A stretch of 14,536 bases of DNA from CAZQKL01 sp964593895 [NCBI: uncultured bacterium] (GTDB lineage Bacteria; DYJV01), in NCBI GenBank assembly GCA_964593895.1, contig CAZQKL010000049.1, positions 1-14,536 of the forward strand. Direction: 5' to 3'. This document shows, in pieces, positions 6,703 to 14,536 of this stretch. Within the stretch, counting starts at the first letter, position 1. Every line of letters begins with the position of its first letter. The notes beneath the pieces were generated by a model. That model saw nothing but the letters and a program-made list of their open reading frames with translations. It did no database searches and was not told where the DNA came from. The position numbers and the translations under genes were made by a program.

Positions 6703-6742
6703 TTTTTCCCCCATAAGTTGATTTTTACGTAAACTGGTAAGG

Positions 6743-6770
6743 AATTAACATATAAAAAAATGTTTGTCAA
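6743..6770 (-). promoter_or_regulatory. sigma70-type promoter for the acyl-CoA operon
   Basis: Read on the minus strand there is a perfect TTGACA (6765-6770), directly behind the tgt stop codon, then 16 bases and TTAATT (6743-6748). The overlapping GTTAAT would give a 15-base spacer. The -10 box is weak, but the same TTGACA-N16-TTAATT layout occurs in the promoter at 2575-2601. The 56-base gap holds no terminator hairpin, so read-through from tgt is possible too. Confidence 0.45.
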
Positions 6771-7926
<1,156 letters not shown>

Positions 7927-7933
<7 letters not shown>

Positions 7934-7955
7934 TAGCGATTAAGAATAATAATAA
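7927..7955 (+). promoter_or_regulatory. candidate alaS promoter
   Basis: A perfect TTGACA (7927-7932) is followed after 17 bases by TAATAA (7950-7955), a weak -10 box. Transcription would start near 7962, about 23 bases before the alaS start chosen here, leaving room for the GAGG SD at 7975-7978. No T-box-like leader is present; the whole gap is too short. Confidence 0.4.
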
Positions 7956-7984
7956 ATTCAAAAACATTTAGAATGAGGGTAATT

Positions 7985-10621
7985 ATGACAGGAAGTGAAA
8001 TTAGAAAAAAATTTTTAAAATATTTTGAAAAAAATGGACATACAATTGTTAAAAGCTCATCCTTAGTTCCACAAAATGACCCAACATTACTTTTTACAAA
8101 TGCAGGGATGAACCAATTTAAAGATATTTTTTTAGGAATTGAAAAAAGACCTTATACTCGTGCGACATCATCTCAAAAATGTGTAAGAGCTGGTGGCAAA
8201 CATAATGACCTTGAGAATGTTGGAAGAACAGCAAGACATCATACCTTTTTTGAAATGCTTGGAAATTTTTCTTTTGGAGATTATTTTAAAGAGGAAGCAA
8301 TTCATTATGCATGGGAATTTTTAACCAAGGAATTAAAGCTTGATAAAGATAGACTTTATGTTACAGTATTTTATAATGATGATGAAGCTTATGAAATTTG
8401 GAATAAACAGATTGGAATACCTGCTGAAAGAATTATTAAGCTTGGAGAAAAGGATAATTTCTGGGCAATGGGAGAAACAGGTCCATGTGGCCCATGTTCA
8501 GAAATTATTTATGACCAGGGAGAAGAATTAAGTTGTGGTGAAAATTGCGGAATTGGTAAGTGTGATTGTGACAGGTTTCTTGAAATATGGAATTTAGTTT
8601 TTATGCAGTATAACAGAGATAATTCTGGCAAACTTTCTCCATTACCTAAGCCAAGTATTGATACAGGAATGGGACTTGAAAGAATTACTGCTGTTATGCA
8701 AGGTGTTAAAAGTAATTATGATACAGACCTTCTTAGAGATATTATAAAAAAAGCAGAAGAGATTGCTTCAGTAAAATATGGAGAAGACGAGGAAAAGGAT
8801 ATATCATTACGGGTAATTGCTGACCATTCAAGGGCAATAACTTTTCTAATTTCAGATGGGGTGTTACCTTCAAATGAAGGTAGAGGTTATGTTCTTCGTA
8901 GAATAATGAGAAGAGCTGCAAGACATGGTAAAATTCTTGGTATTGATGAGCCATTTTTATATATTATGGCTGAAAAGGTTAGTGAGAAGATGAGTGATGA
9001 ATATCCAGAATTACTTGAAAATTTAAAATATATTCAAGAAGTTATAAAATCTGAAGAAGAGAGATTTTTAAAAACTCTTGATAAAGGATTGATACTTTTA
9101 AATGAAGAAATGGCAAAATTAAAAGATAAAAAAGAGAAAGTTATCCCTGGAAAGGTAGTTTTTAAATTGTATGATACTTATGGTTTCCCAGTTGATTTAA
9201 CCCAAGATATAGTTGAAAAAAAAGGTTTTTCAATAGATTTAGAAGGATTTAATAAAGAAATGTTAGCTCAACAGGAGAAATCAAGAAAATCTTGGGCTGG
9301 TTCAGGAGAAAAAGCTATTCCAGAAATATATAAAAAGATTTCTAAAGAAGGTATTAAGGTTAAGTTTACAGGTTATGAAAAATTTGAAGATACTGGAAAA
9401 ATTTTAAAAATTATAAAAGAAAACAGAGAAGTTAATGAATTAAATGAAGGTGAAATTGGTGAAATTATAGTTGATGTTACACCATTTTATGGAGAATCTG
9501 GAGGCCAGGTTGGAGACAAAGGAGTTATTTTTTCTGATAATTTTTATTTAGATGTAATTGATACTCAAAAGCCTTTAAATGATTTAATTATCCACAGGGT
9601 AAAAGTTAAAAAAGGTAAAGTAGAAATAGGAAATATTTGTAAACTTGAAGTGGATAGATTTAAAAGAACTCCAACAATGGCTAATCATACTGCTACTCAT
9701 TTATTGCATTATGCGTTAAGAAAAGTTCTTGGAAACCACGTTAAACAAGCTGGTTCTTTAGTTGAACCTGAAAGATTAAGGTTTGATTTTACTCATTTTA
9801 AAGCTTTAAGTGAAGAAGAATTATTTAAAATAGAAGATATTGTTAATGAGAAAATAAGGGAAAATTTAGTTGTTGAAAAATTAGAAATGCCAATTGAGGA
9901 TGCAAAAGCTCTTGGTGCAATAGCATTATTTGGAGAAAAATATGGGAAAGTTGTAAGAGTGATAAAAATTGGTGATTTCAGCATTGAGCTTTGTGGAGGA
10001 ACTCACATTGATAGAACAGGGAATATAGGATTATTTAAAATTATTAATGAATCCAGTATTGCTGGAGGAGTTAGAAGAATAGAAGCATATACAGGACAAA
10101 AAGCTATTGAATATATTAGAGAAATTGAAAAGGATTATTTTTTAAGCATTAATCTTTTAAAAGCTGAACCTAAAAAATTAAATGAAAAAATTGAAAAATT
10201 GATAAATGAAAATAGAGAACTGAATAAAAAGATAGAAAAATTAGAGGTTGAATTATCTACAAAATCTGTAACCCAATCCCAAGATGTTGTAAAAGACTTT
10301 GGAGATTTTAAACTTGTTAGATTTATTACTGATGGTAAAAATGTAAAAGAGTTAAGAAAAATTCTTGATGGTTTTAAAAGTAAAATTAATAGGGGAATTT
10401 TTATTATCTGTTCAAAATCAGATAAAGGTATAAATATCATATGTTCAGTTTCTAAAAATTTAACTGATAGATTTAAGGCAAATGAATTGATAAAAATTAT
10501 TTGCGAAAAGATAGATGGGAAAGGTGGAGGAAAACCTGAATTTGCTCAGGGAGGAGGGAAAAATATTCATAAGTTAAATAAAGCTTTAGAGGAAGTTGAA
10601 AATATAATTAAAGGAGGCTAA
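7985..10621 (+). CDS. alaS: alanyl-tRNA synthetase
   Basis: An 878-residue class II synthetase, full length, that charges tRNA-Ala. It shows the N-terminal FTNAGMNQF and RHHTFFEMLGNFSFGDYF of the aminoacylation core and EIWNLVFMQYNR. The editing domain has H568-x3-H572 (HTATH) and C670-x3-H674 (CGGTH), the zinc-site residues. A coiled coil follows (around residues 728-752, LNEKIEKLINENRELNKKIE), then the C-Ala (DHHA1) domain ending GGGKPEFAQGGG. A cysteine cluster at C184, C188, C193 and C195 replaces the usual Gly/Pro-rich loop; I recall such versions from other bacteria. I prefer the ATG at 7985 (MTGSEIRKKF), preceded by GAGG, to an in-frame ATG at 7973 without an SD. It is followed after one base by the lipoprotein gene. 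Confidence 0.98.
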   Translation: MTGSEIRKKFLKYFEKNGHTIVKSSSLVPQNDPTLLFTNAGMNQFKDIFLGIEKRPYTRATSSQKCVRAGGKHNDLENVGRTARHHTFFEMLGNFSFGDYFKEEAIHYAWEFLTKELKLDKDRLYVTVFYNDDEAYEIWNKQIGIPAERIIKLGEKDNFWAMGETGPCGPCSEIIYDQGEELSCGENCGIGKCDCDRFLEIWNLVFMQYNRDNSGKLSPLPKPSIDTGMGLERITAVMQGVKSNYDTDLLRDIIKKAEEIASVKYGEDEEKDISLRVIADHSRAITFLISDGVLPSNEGRGYVLRRIMRRAARHGKILGIDEPFLYIMAEKVSEKMSDEYPELLENLKYIQEVIKSEEERFLKTLDKGLILLNEEMAKLKDKKEKVIPGKVVFKLYDTYGFPVDLTQDIVEKKGFSIDLEGFNKEMLAQQEKSRKSWAGSGEKAIPEIYKKISKEGIKVKFTGYEKFEDTGKILKIIKENREVNELNEGEIGEIIVDVTPFYGESGGQVGDKGVIFSDNFYLDVIDTQKPLNDLIIHRVKVKKGKVEIGNICKLEVDRFKRTPTMANHTATHLLHYALRKVLGNHVKQAGSLVEPERLRFDFTHFKALSEEELFKIEDIVNEKIRENLVVEKLEMPIEDAKALGAIALFGEKYGKVVRVIKIGDFSIELCGGTHIDRTGNIGLFKIINESSIAGGVRRIEAYTGQKAIEYIREIEKDYFLSINLLKAEPKKLNEKIEKLINENRELNKKIEKLEVELSTKSVTQSQDVVKDFGDFKLVRFITDGKNVKELRKILDGFKSKINRGIFIICSKSDKGINIICSVSKNLTDRFKANELIKIICEKIDGKGGGKPEFAQGGGKNIHKLNKALEEVENIIKGG

Positions 10622-10622
10622 A

Positions 10623-11612
10623 GTGAAAAAACTCATTTATCTATTATCTCTTTTTTTATTGGTATCTTGTGCTGTAAAAAGATTTCCAAAAGTGCCCTTT
10701 TTTAGAAGTGTGCCTAAGGTAAAAACTGTTGAATATGAGATTAAAGATGGTAATTTAATCTTAAGCTGGAATAGATTGAAAAAAGAGAAGAATTTAAAAA
10801 GCTATAATCTTTATGAAGCAAAAGCTCCTGAAGGAATTAAATATAATTTCAAGTCAAAGAAAAATTATAATCTTGTTAAAAAAATTGATATAGCTGAACT
10901 TGAAGAGGGAGCTGAAAAGGTTTCAGTAACAATTCGCAATTTAGAGAATAATTACAAATATTGCTATGCTATAAAAGTTGAAAATCAAAAAGGTAAAGAA
11001 GGAAAGTTTAGTGACAGAGTTTGTGTAGATTGGTTCTATATTAAAGATATGATAACAAAAGTAAAAGTTTTCCCTGATGATAAGACATTAAAATTTAAAT
11101 GGAATATAAAAAAATTTCCACAGGTAAAATATGTTGGAGTTAACATTTATAAAAAAGTTGGTAAAGATTTTATAAATGTTGCAACTGAAGTTCCAGGAAA
11201 TTCATACGAAATAAGTGGGCTTGAAAATAAAAAATTGTATGAATTTAAATTAGCTCCTGTTTACATTTATTATTCAACAAAACTTGAAGGAGGATATAAA
11301 TTAGTTTCAGGAGTTCCTGAAGATTTAACACCACCTAAATTGCCACAATTTTTTACTGGAATATACACTAATGGAGGAATTTTACTTAAATGGACAAGAA
11401 GTATCTCTCCAGATATTTTAGGGTATGATATTGAAAGAAAAGTTGAAGGTAGTAAAAAATTTAAGAGATTGAATAAAAGCATTATTAAAGAAGAGAAATT
11501 TTTTGATTCTGATGTGAAAAAGGGTAAGGTGTACTATTATAGAATTAGATGTATTGACAGAAATTTTAATGTTAGTAAATTTTCAAAACCTATAAAGGTG
11601 CTTGCAGAATAG
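10623..11612 (+). CDS. lipoprotein with three fibronectin type III domains
   Basis: A 329-residue protein starting at GTG, with a perfect AAGGAGG inside the end of alaS and one base between stop and start, so it is co-transcribed and probably coupled. The N-terminus is a lipoprotein signal, MKKLIYLLSLFLLVSC, with lipobox LVSC and lipidated Cys16. The rest divides into three FN3-like beta-sandwich units at about 33-137, 144-230 and 237-328. Each has the Trp of strand C (W49 LSW, W160 FKW, W257 LKW) and a closing Tyr-rich strand such as YYYRIRCIDR. It is probably anchored in the outer or inner membrane facing the periplasm. No enzymatic motif is seen. FN3 lipoproteins usually bind other proteins or sugars; the specific role is unknown. 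Confidence 0.85.
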   Translation: MKKLIYLLSLFLLVSCAVKRFPKVPFFRSVPKVKTVEYEIKDGNLILSWNRLKKEKNLKSYNLYEAKAPEGIKYNFKSKKNYNLVKKIDIAELEEGAEKVSVTIRNLENNYKYCYAIKVENQKGKEGKFSDRVCVDWFYIKDMITKVKVFPDDKTLKFKWNIKKFPQVKYVGVNIYKKVGKDFINVATEVPGNSYEISGLENKKLYEFKLAPVYIYYSTKLEGGYKLVSGVPEDLTPPKLPQFFTGIYTNGGILLKWTRSISPDILGYDIERKVEGSKKFKRLNKSIIKEEKFFDSDVKKGKVYYYRIRCIDRNFNVSKFSKPIKVLAE

Positions 11613-11620
11613 GAAAATAT

Positions 11621-11649
11621 TTGACATTTTTAAATAAAAATGGTATACA
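11621..11649 (+). promoter_or_regulatory. strong sigma70-type promoter for the carD operon
   Basis: A perfect TTGACA (11621-11626), exactly 17 bases and TATACA (11644-11649), with a G-G just upstream of the -10 box. This is the best-spaced promoter in the window. The expected start of transcription is near 11656, two to four bases before the GTG of carD, so the message would be almost leaderless. Confidence 0.65.
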
Positions 11650-11658
11650 AATTTTATC

Positions 11659-12159
11659 GTGAAAGTAAAAGAACAATTTAATATAGGAGACAAAGCAGTA
11701 TATCCGGGGCACGGTGTAGGTGAAATTATTGCTATAGAAATAAAAAAAATAGGGAATCAGGAGCTCTCATTTTACATTATGAAAATTCTTGATTCTGATT
11801 TGAAAATAATGATCCCAACAAATAATGTTAAAAGCACAGGAGTTAGAGATTTAATAAAAAAGGATAAAATTCCAAAGGTTTATAAAATTTTAAAAGAGCA
11901 AGATATAAAGATAGATAATGTTGCATGGAACAAAAGATTTAAAGATTACAATGAAAAATTAAAAAGCGGTTCAATTTATGAAATTGCAGAAGTTTTAAGA
12001 GATTTATATGTTTTAAAAAAGACAAAAGAATTATCTTTTGGTGAAAAGAGAATGTATGAAATGGCAATAAATTTTATTTCCCAAGAAATTTCTATAGTAA
12101 AATCAACAGAAAGAGAGGAAATAATTGAGGAAATAGAAGCTATTCTTCAGGAAGGATAA
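11659..12159 (+). CDS. carD: CarD/CdnL-type RNA polymerase-binding regulator
   Basis: A 166-residue protein. The N-terminal RNA polymerase interaction domain (about residues 6-62) starts with FNIGDKAVYPGHGVGEI, the CarD/CdnL/TRCF signature. The helical C-terminal domain (about 65-160) includes the tract LKSGSIYEIAEVLRDLYV and the conserved LSFGEKRMYEMA. Family members bind the polymerase beta subunit and stabilise open promoter complexes, chiefly at rRNA and housekeeping promoters. The start is GTG with no SD; no ATG exists nearby and the domain begins at once, so the start is well fixed. The promoter just upstream suggests translation from a leaderless message. It heads an operon with the PIN/TRAM, ispDF and TonB-like genes; carD, PIN/TRAM, ispD and ispF neighbourhoods are known from other bacteria. 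Confidence 0.93.
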   Translation: MKVKEQFNIGDKAVYPGHGVGEIIAIEIKKIGNQELSFYIMKILDSDLKIMIPTNNVKSTGVRDLIKKDKIPKVYKILKEQDIKIDNVAWNKRFKDYNEKLKSGSIYEIAEVLRDLYVLKKTKELSFGEKRMYEMAINFISQEISIVKSTEREEIIEEIEAILQEG

Positions 12160-12162
12160 AAG

Positions 12163-13149
12163 TTGCCAATAATTCATTTTCTCTTTTATATTTTTTTTGT
12201 TGGGTCAATAACTTTACTTTATCATTTCACATACCACAATAATATAAAAACATTTTTTGCTTTTCTTATTTCTTCTCTTGCTACTTTACTTGCGATTTTT
12301 TCAATAGAATTTTTAAAAAAGATTGATTTAAAAAAGCTTCTTGGAGGATTAATTGGAGCTTTTTTAGGATTAATTATTGGGAAATTAATTACAAAAAGTG
12401 ATTATACTTTCATCATTGACCAAAAGATTTATAATTATGTTATTGCATTTGCACAAATTTTAATCTTTTATGTTGGAATTCATATAGGGATAAAAAAAGG
12501 TGGTGAATTTAATTTAAAAAGTTTTTTAGGAAAAAGTGAGGAAGAAAAAAATTATAAAATTCTTGATACTAGTGTAATAATTGATGGAAGAATTGCAGAA
12601 ATATGTGATACAGGATTTATTGAAGGCACATTACTAATTCCCCAATTTGTTTTAATTGAACTTCAACATATTGCAGATTCTCATGACCATTTAAAAAGAG
12701 TAAGAGGAAGAAGAGGACTTGATATTATTAAAAGAATTCAAATGCAGAGTAAAGTAAATGTTGAGATTACAGATATTGATTTTCCAAAAGTAAAAGAAGT
12801 TGATTCAAAGTTAATTTTACTTGCTCAGAAGTTAAATGCAAAAATAATTACAAATGATTTTAATCTATTGAAGTTAGCTGAAGTGCAAGGAATTGAAGTT
12901 TTAAATATTAATGCTCTTGCAACTGCATTAAGACCTATTGCTCTTCCAGGAGAAACTTTAACAATTACAATAATTAAGGAAGGTAAAGAGGAAAGGCAGG
13001 GGATTGGTTATCTTGATGATGGAACAATGGTAGTGGTTGAAAACGGAATTGATAGAATTGGCGAAAAATTAGATGTTGTGGTTACAAGTATTTTACAAAC
13101 AACAGCAGGTAGAATGATTTTTGCAAAAATAAAAAATGAAAATAAATGA
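12163..13149 (+). CDS. membrane-anchored PIN/TRAM domain protein (YacL-like)
   Basis: A 328-residue protein. It has about four N-terminal membrane segments (near 4-22, 29-49, 58-77 and 90-110), a cytoplasmic PIN nuclease-like domain (about 131-250) and a TRAM domain (about 258-325). The PIN acidic residues are all visible: D135 and D141 in ILDTSVIIDGR, E166 in LIELQHIAD, D214 in VDSKLI and D232 in TNDFNL. This is the architecture of YacL and similar proteins encoded with CarD and IspD/IspF. The TRAM part suggests RNA binding; the cleavage target is not established as far as I know. The start is TTG, with AAGGA six bases upstream inside the end of carD. The stop overlaps the ispDF start as ATGA. 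Confidence 0.92.
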   Translation: MPIIHFLFYIFFVGSITLLYHFTYHNNIKTFFAFLISSLATLLAIFSIEFLKKIDLKKLLGGLIGAFLGLIIGKLITKSDYTFIIDQKIYNYVIAFAQILIFYVGIHIGIKKGGEFNLKSFLGKSEEEKNYKILDTSVIIDGRIAEICDTGFIEGTLLIPQFVLIELQHIADSHDHLKRVRGRRGLDIIKRIQMQSKVNVEITDIDFPKVKEVDSKLILLAQKLNAKIITNDFNLLKLAEVQGIEVLNINALATALRPIALPGETLTITIIKEGKEERQGIGYLDDGTMVVVENGIDRIGEKLDVVVTSILQTTAGRMIFAKIKNENK

Positions 13150-14267
13150 ATTATGCAATAATTGTTGCTGGAGGAAAAGGGAAGAGATTTTCAGATAAAA
13201 TAAAAAAGCAGTTCTATTTTATTGCCTCCAAAAGAATAATTGATTTAACCTTAAAAAAGTTTCTTAATATTCCAATAATTGATAGAGTTGTTTTAGTTTT
13301 ACCTAAAGAGGATATCCCAAATTTTAGAAATCTTGAAATTTTTAAAATTGTTGAAGGAGGTACTGAAAGGGTTTATTCTGTTTTAAATGCTTTAAAATCA
13401 ATAAAAGATATTGTTAAATTAGATGATAAAGTCCTTGTTCATGATGGGGTAAGACCTTTTGTTTCTGAAGATTTAATAGAAAGAATTTTAAAAGAACTTG
13501 ATAAATATGATTGTGTTGTCCCTGGAGTAAAAGTTGAAGATACTGTAAAAATAGTTGAGGATGGGTTTATAAAAGAGACTATTGATAGAAATAAAATTGT
13601 AAGAATTCAGACCCCTCAAGGATTTAAAGGGAAGCTAGTCAAAGATTTTATTGATATTGTTGACAAAAGTTTGGGAATATTTACAGATGAAGCTTCTGTA
13701 TTTGAAACAAAAAATTTTAAAATTAAATTAATAGAAGGTGAAAAAAGAAATGTAAAAATTACAACAAAAGAGGATATTATGCAGTTTGGAGCAAATTTTA
13801 GAGTTGGATTTGGATATGATATTCATAAATTTACAGAGAATAGGAAATTAATTCTTGGAGGAGTAGAGATTGATTATAATATGGGACTTGAAGGACATTC
13901 AGATGCAGATGTTGTTATTCATTCAATAATTGATGCTATTTTGGGAGCTTCAGGCAAACCTGATATTGGAGAATTTTTCCCTGATACTGAAACAAAATTT
14001 AAAGGAATAAAAAGTGAAATTTTACTTAAAGAAATTCTTAAAATTGTTGAAAAAGATTTTGTTATTAACAATTTAGATGTAACAATTGTATGCGAAAAGC
14101 CTAAATTAAAAAAATATAAAGAAAAAATAAAGAAAAATCTTGCTAAAATTTTAAATCTGCAAGAAGATTTTATATCAATAAAGGCTAAAACAAATGAAAA
14201 GTTGGATGCAGTTGGAGAGGGAAAAGCAATTTCATGCTATTCAGTAATTTCTCTTATAAAAATATAA
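13146..14267 (+). CDS. ispDF: bifunctional IspD-IspF, methylerythritol phosphate pathway
   Basis: A 373-residue fusion of two non-consecutive enzymes of the MEP route to isoprenoids. Residues 1 to about 215 are IspD, which makes CDP-methylerythritol from MEP and CTP. They show IIVAGGKGKRF with KKQF (K21), EGGTERVYSVLNAL, VHDGVRPFV (usually HDAARPFV), RIQTPQGF and KITTKEDI. Residues from about 219 to 373 are IspF, which makes the cyclic 2,4-diphosphate. They show VGFGYDIH (metal ligands D225 and H227), GHSDADVVIH (third ligand H259), GEFFPDT and KTNEKLDAVGEGKAI. Fused IspDF is known from several groups; IspE acts between the two and is not in this window. The ATG overlaps the stop of the PIN/TRAM gene by four bases. 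Confidence 0.96.
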   Translation: MNYAIIVAGGKGKRFSDKIKKQFYFIASKRIIDLTLKKFLNIPIIDRVVLVLPKEDIPNFRNLEIFKIVEGGTERVYSVLNALKSIKDIVKLDDKVLVHDGVRPFVSEDLIERILKELDKYDCVVPGVKVEDTVKIVEDGFIKETIDRNKIVRIQTPQGFKGKLVKDFIDIVDKSLGIFTDEASVFETKNFKIKLIEGEKRNVKITTKEDIMQFGANFRVGFGYDIHKFTENRKLILGGVEIDYNMGLEGHSDADVVIHSIIDAILGASGKPDIGEFFPDTETKFKGIKSEILLKEILKIVEKDFVINNLDVTIVCEKPKLKKYKEKIKKNLAKILNLQEDFISIKAKTNEKLDAVGEGKAISCYSVISLIKI

Positions 14268-14268
14268 C

Positions 14269-14536
14269 ATGAGTTCAAAAAAAAGACTTTCAATTTTTTT
14301 TGTGATTTCTTTAATTTTCCATTTAAGTTTTATTTACTTTACAAAGCCTAATTTTTTACTTTTTTCCAATCTTCAGAATATAAAAACCAAAAAAGAGGAG
14401 ATTGCAAAAGTTAAATTAATAGAAATTAAGCCAAAGCCTAAGCCAAAACCTAAACCCAAACCTAAACCAAAGCCCAAGCATGAGCTTAAGCCCAAACCCA
14501 AACCAAAACCAAAGCCAAAACCAAAACCTAAACCAA
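14269..14536 (+). CDS. TonB-like protein, 5' part only (cut by window edge)
   Basis: Eighty-nine codons are visible. A short basic start (MSSKKR) is followed by one membrane segment (about residues 8-25) with a central His18 in SLIFHLSF, as in the TonB membrane anchor. KVKLIEIKPK leads into a Lys-Pro spacer from residue 54 to the edge. This is the usual build of TonB, which links the proton-motive force in the inner membrane to outer-membrane receptors. The C-terminal TonB domain lies outside the window, so TonB-like is the limit of the claim. The start lies one base behind the ispDF stop (TAACATG) without an SD, so translation probably relies on coupling. No exbB or exbD gene is visible. Confidence 0.75.
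   Translation, partial: MSSKKRLSIFFVISLIFHLSFIYFTKPNFLLFSNLQNIKTKKEEIAKVKLIEIKPKPKPKPKPKPKPKPKHELKPKPKPKPKPKPKPKP
14428..14535 (+). repeat. Lys-Pro dipeptide repeat tract in the TonB-like gene
   Basis: Eight Lys-Pro pairs, one interruption Lys-His-Glu-Leu, then eight more Lys-Pro pairs reaching the window edge. Synonymous codons vary (AAA/AAG with CCA/CCT/CCC), so the repeat is kept at protein level and is not a fresh DNA slippage product. In TonB proteins such tracts form a stiff, extended spacer across the periplasm. Confidence 0.85.

Noticed and set aside
7973-7984. Upstream in-frame ATG of alaS as the real start.
   Set aside because: No SD precedes it, while GAGG stands seven bases before the ATG at 7985, which also fits the usual AlaRS N-terminus.
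8742-8954. Minus-strand open frames inside alaS and similar frames inside other genes.
   Set aside because: They lie opposite conserved coding sequence, lack SD sites and show repetitive low-complexity products.
14428-14535. CRISPR-like or satellite DNA repeat at the right edge.
   Set aside because: The period is six bases, in frame, and encodes Lys-Pro with varied codons inside a TonB-like gene.

Overview
The window is a strongly AT-rich (about 70% A+T or more by eye), gene-dense piece of a bacterial chromosome. Most genes have Shine-Dalgarno (SD) sites of the AGGAG type, and TTGACA -35 boxes occur in most of the intergenic gaps. Lipoprotein and TonB-type genes point to a diderm, probably anaerobic bacterium. 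I cannot name the lineage; an uncultured candidate phylum is plausible. I see no tRNA, rRNA, CRISPR array or insertion sequence, and no convincing GC-rich intrinsic terminator.

Left part, minus strand (1-2546): a likely operon read right to left. It encodes a DUF6125-like cysteine-rich protein, a small nucleotidyltransferase of the AbiEii/MNT kind, a 57-residue protein that overlaps the transferase gene by ATGA, and an HMG-CoA lyase family enzyme. Below these lie a frameshifted small coding remnant, a perfect 18-bp tandem duplication and the first six codons of a further gene leaving the window.

Middle (2664-7883): a plus-strand STAND/archaeal-type ATPase, rich in ATA codons and possibly acquired, converges with a tight minus-strand acyl-CoA operon. 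That operon runs acyl-CoA dehydrogenase, enoyl-CoA hydratase, then a FabH-like condensing enzyme in which the usual catalytic His and Asn are replaced. Upstream of it is tgt (queuosine tRNA modification).

Right part, plus strand (7927-14536): alaS with a three-FN3-domain lipoprotein directly behind it. A second promoter then drives carD (apparently leaderless), a membrane PIN/TRAM nuclease-like protein, a fused IspD-IspF enzyme of isoprenoid synthesis, and the start of a TonB-like protein with a long Lys-Pro spacer.

Most interesting points: the noncanonical FabH-like enzyme and its operon, the nucleotidyltransferase with a small overlapping partner, the near-leaderless carD promoter, and two divergent promoter pairs that appear to share one TTGTCAA element.
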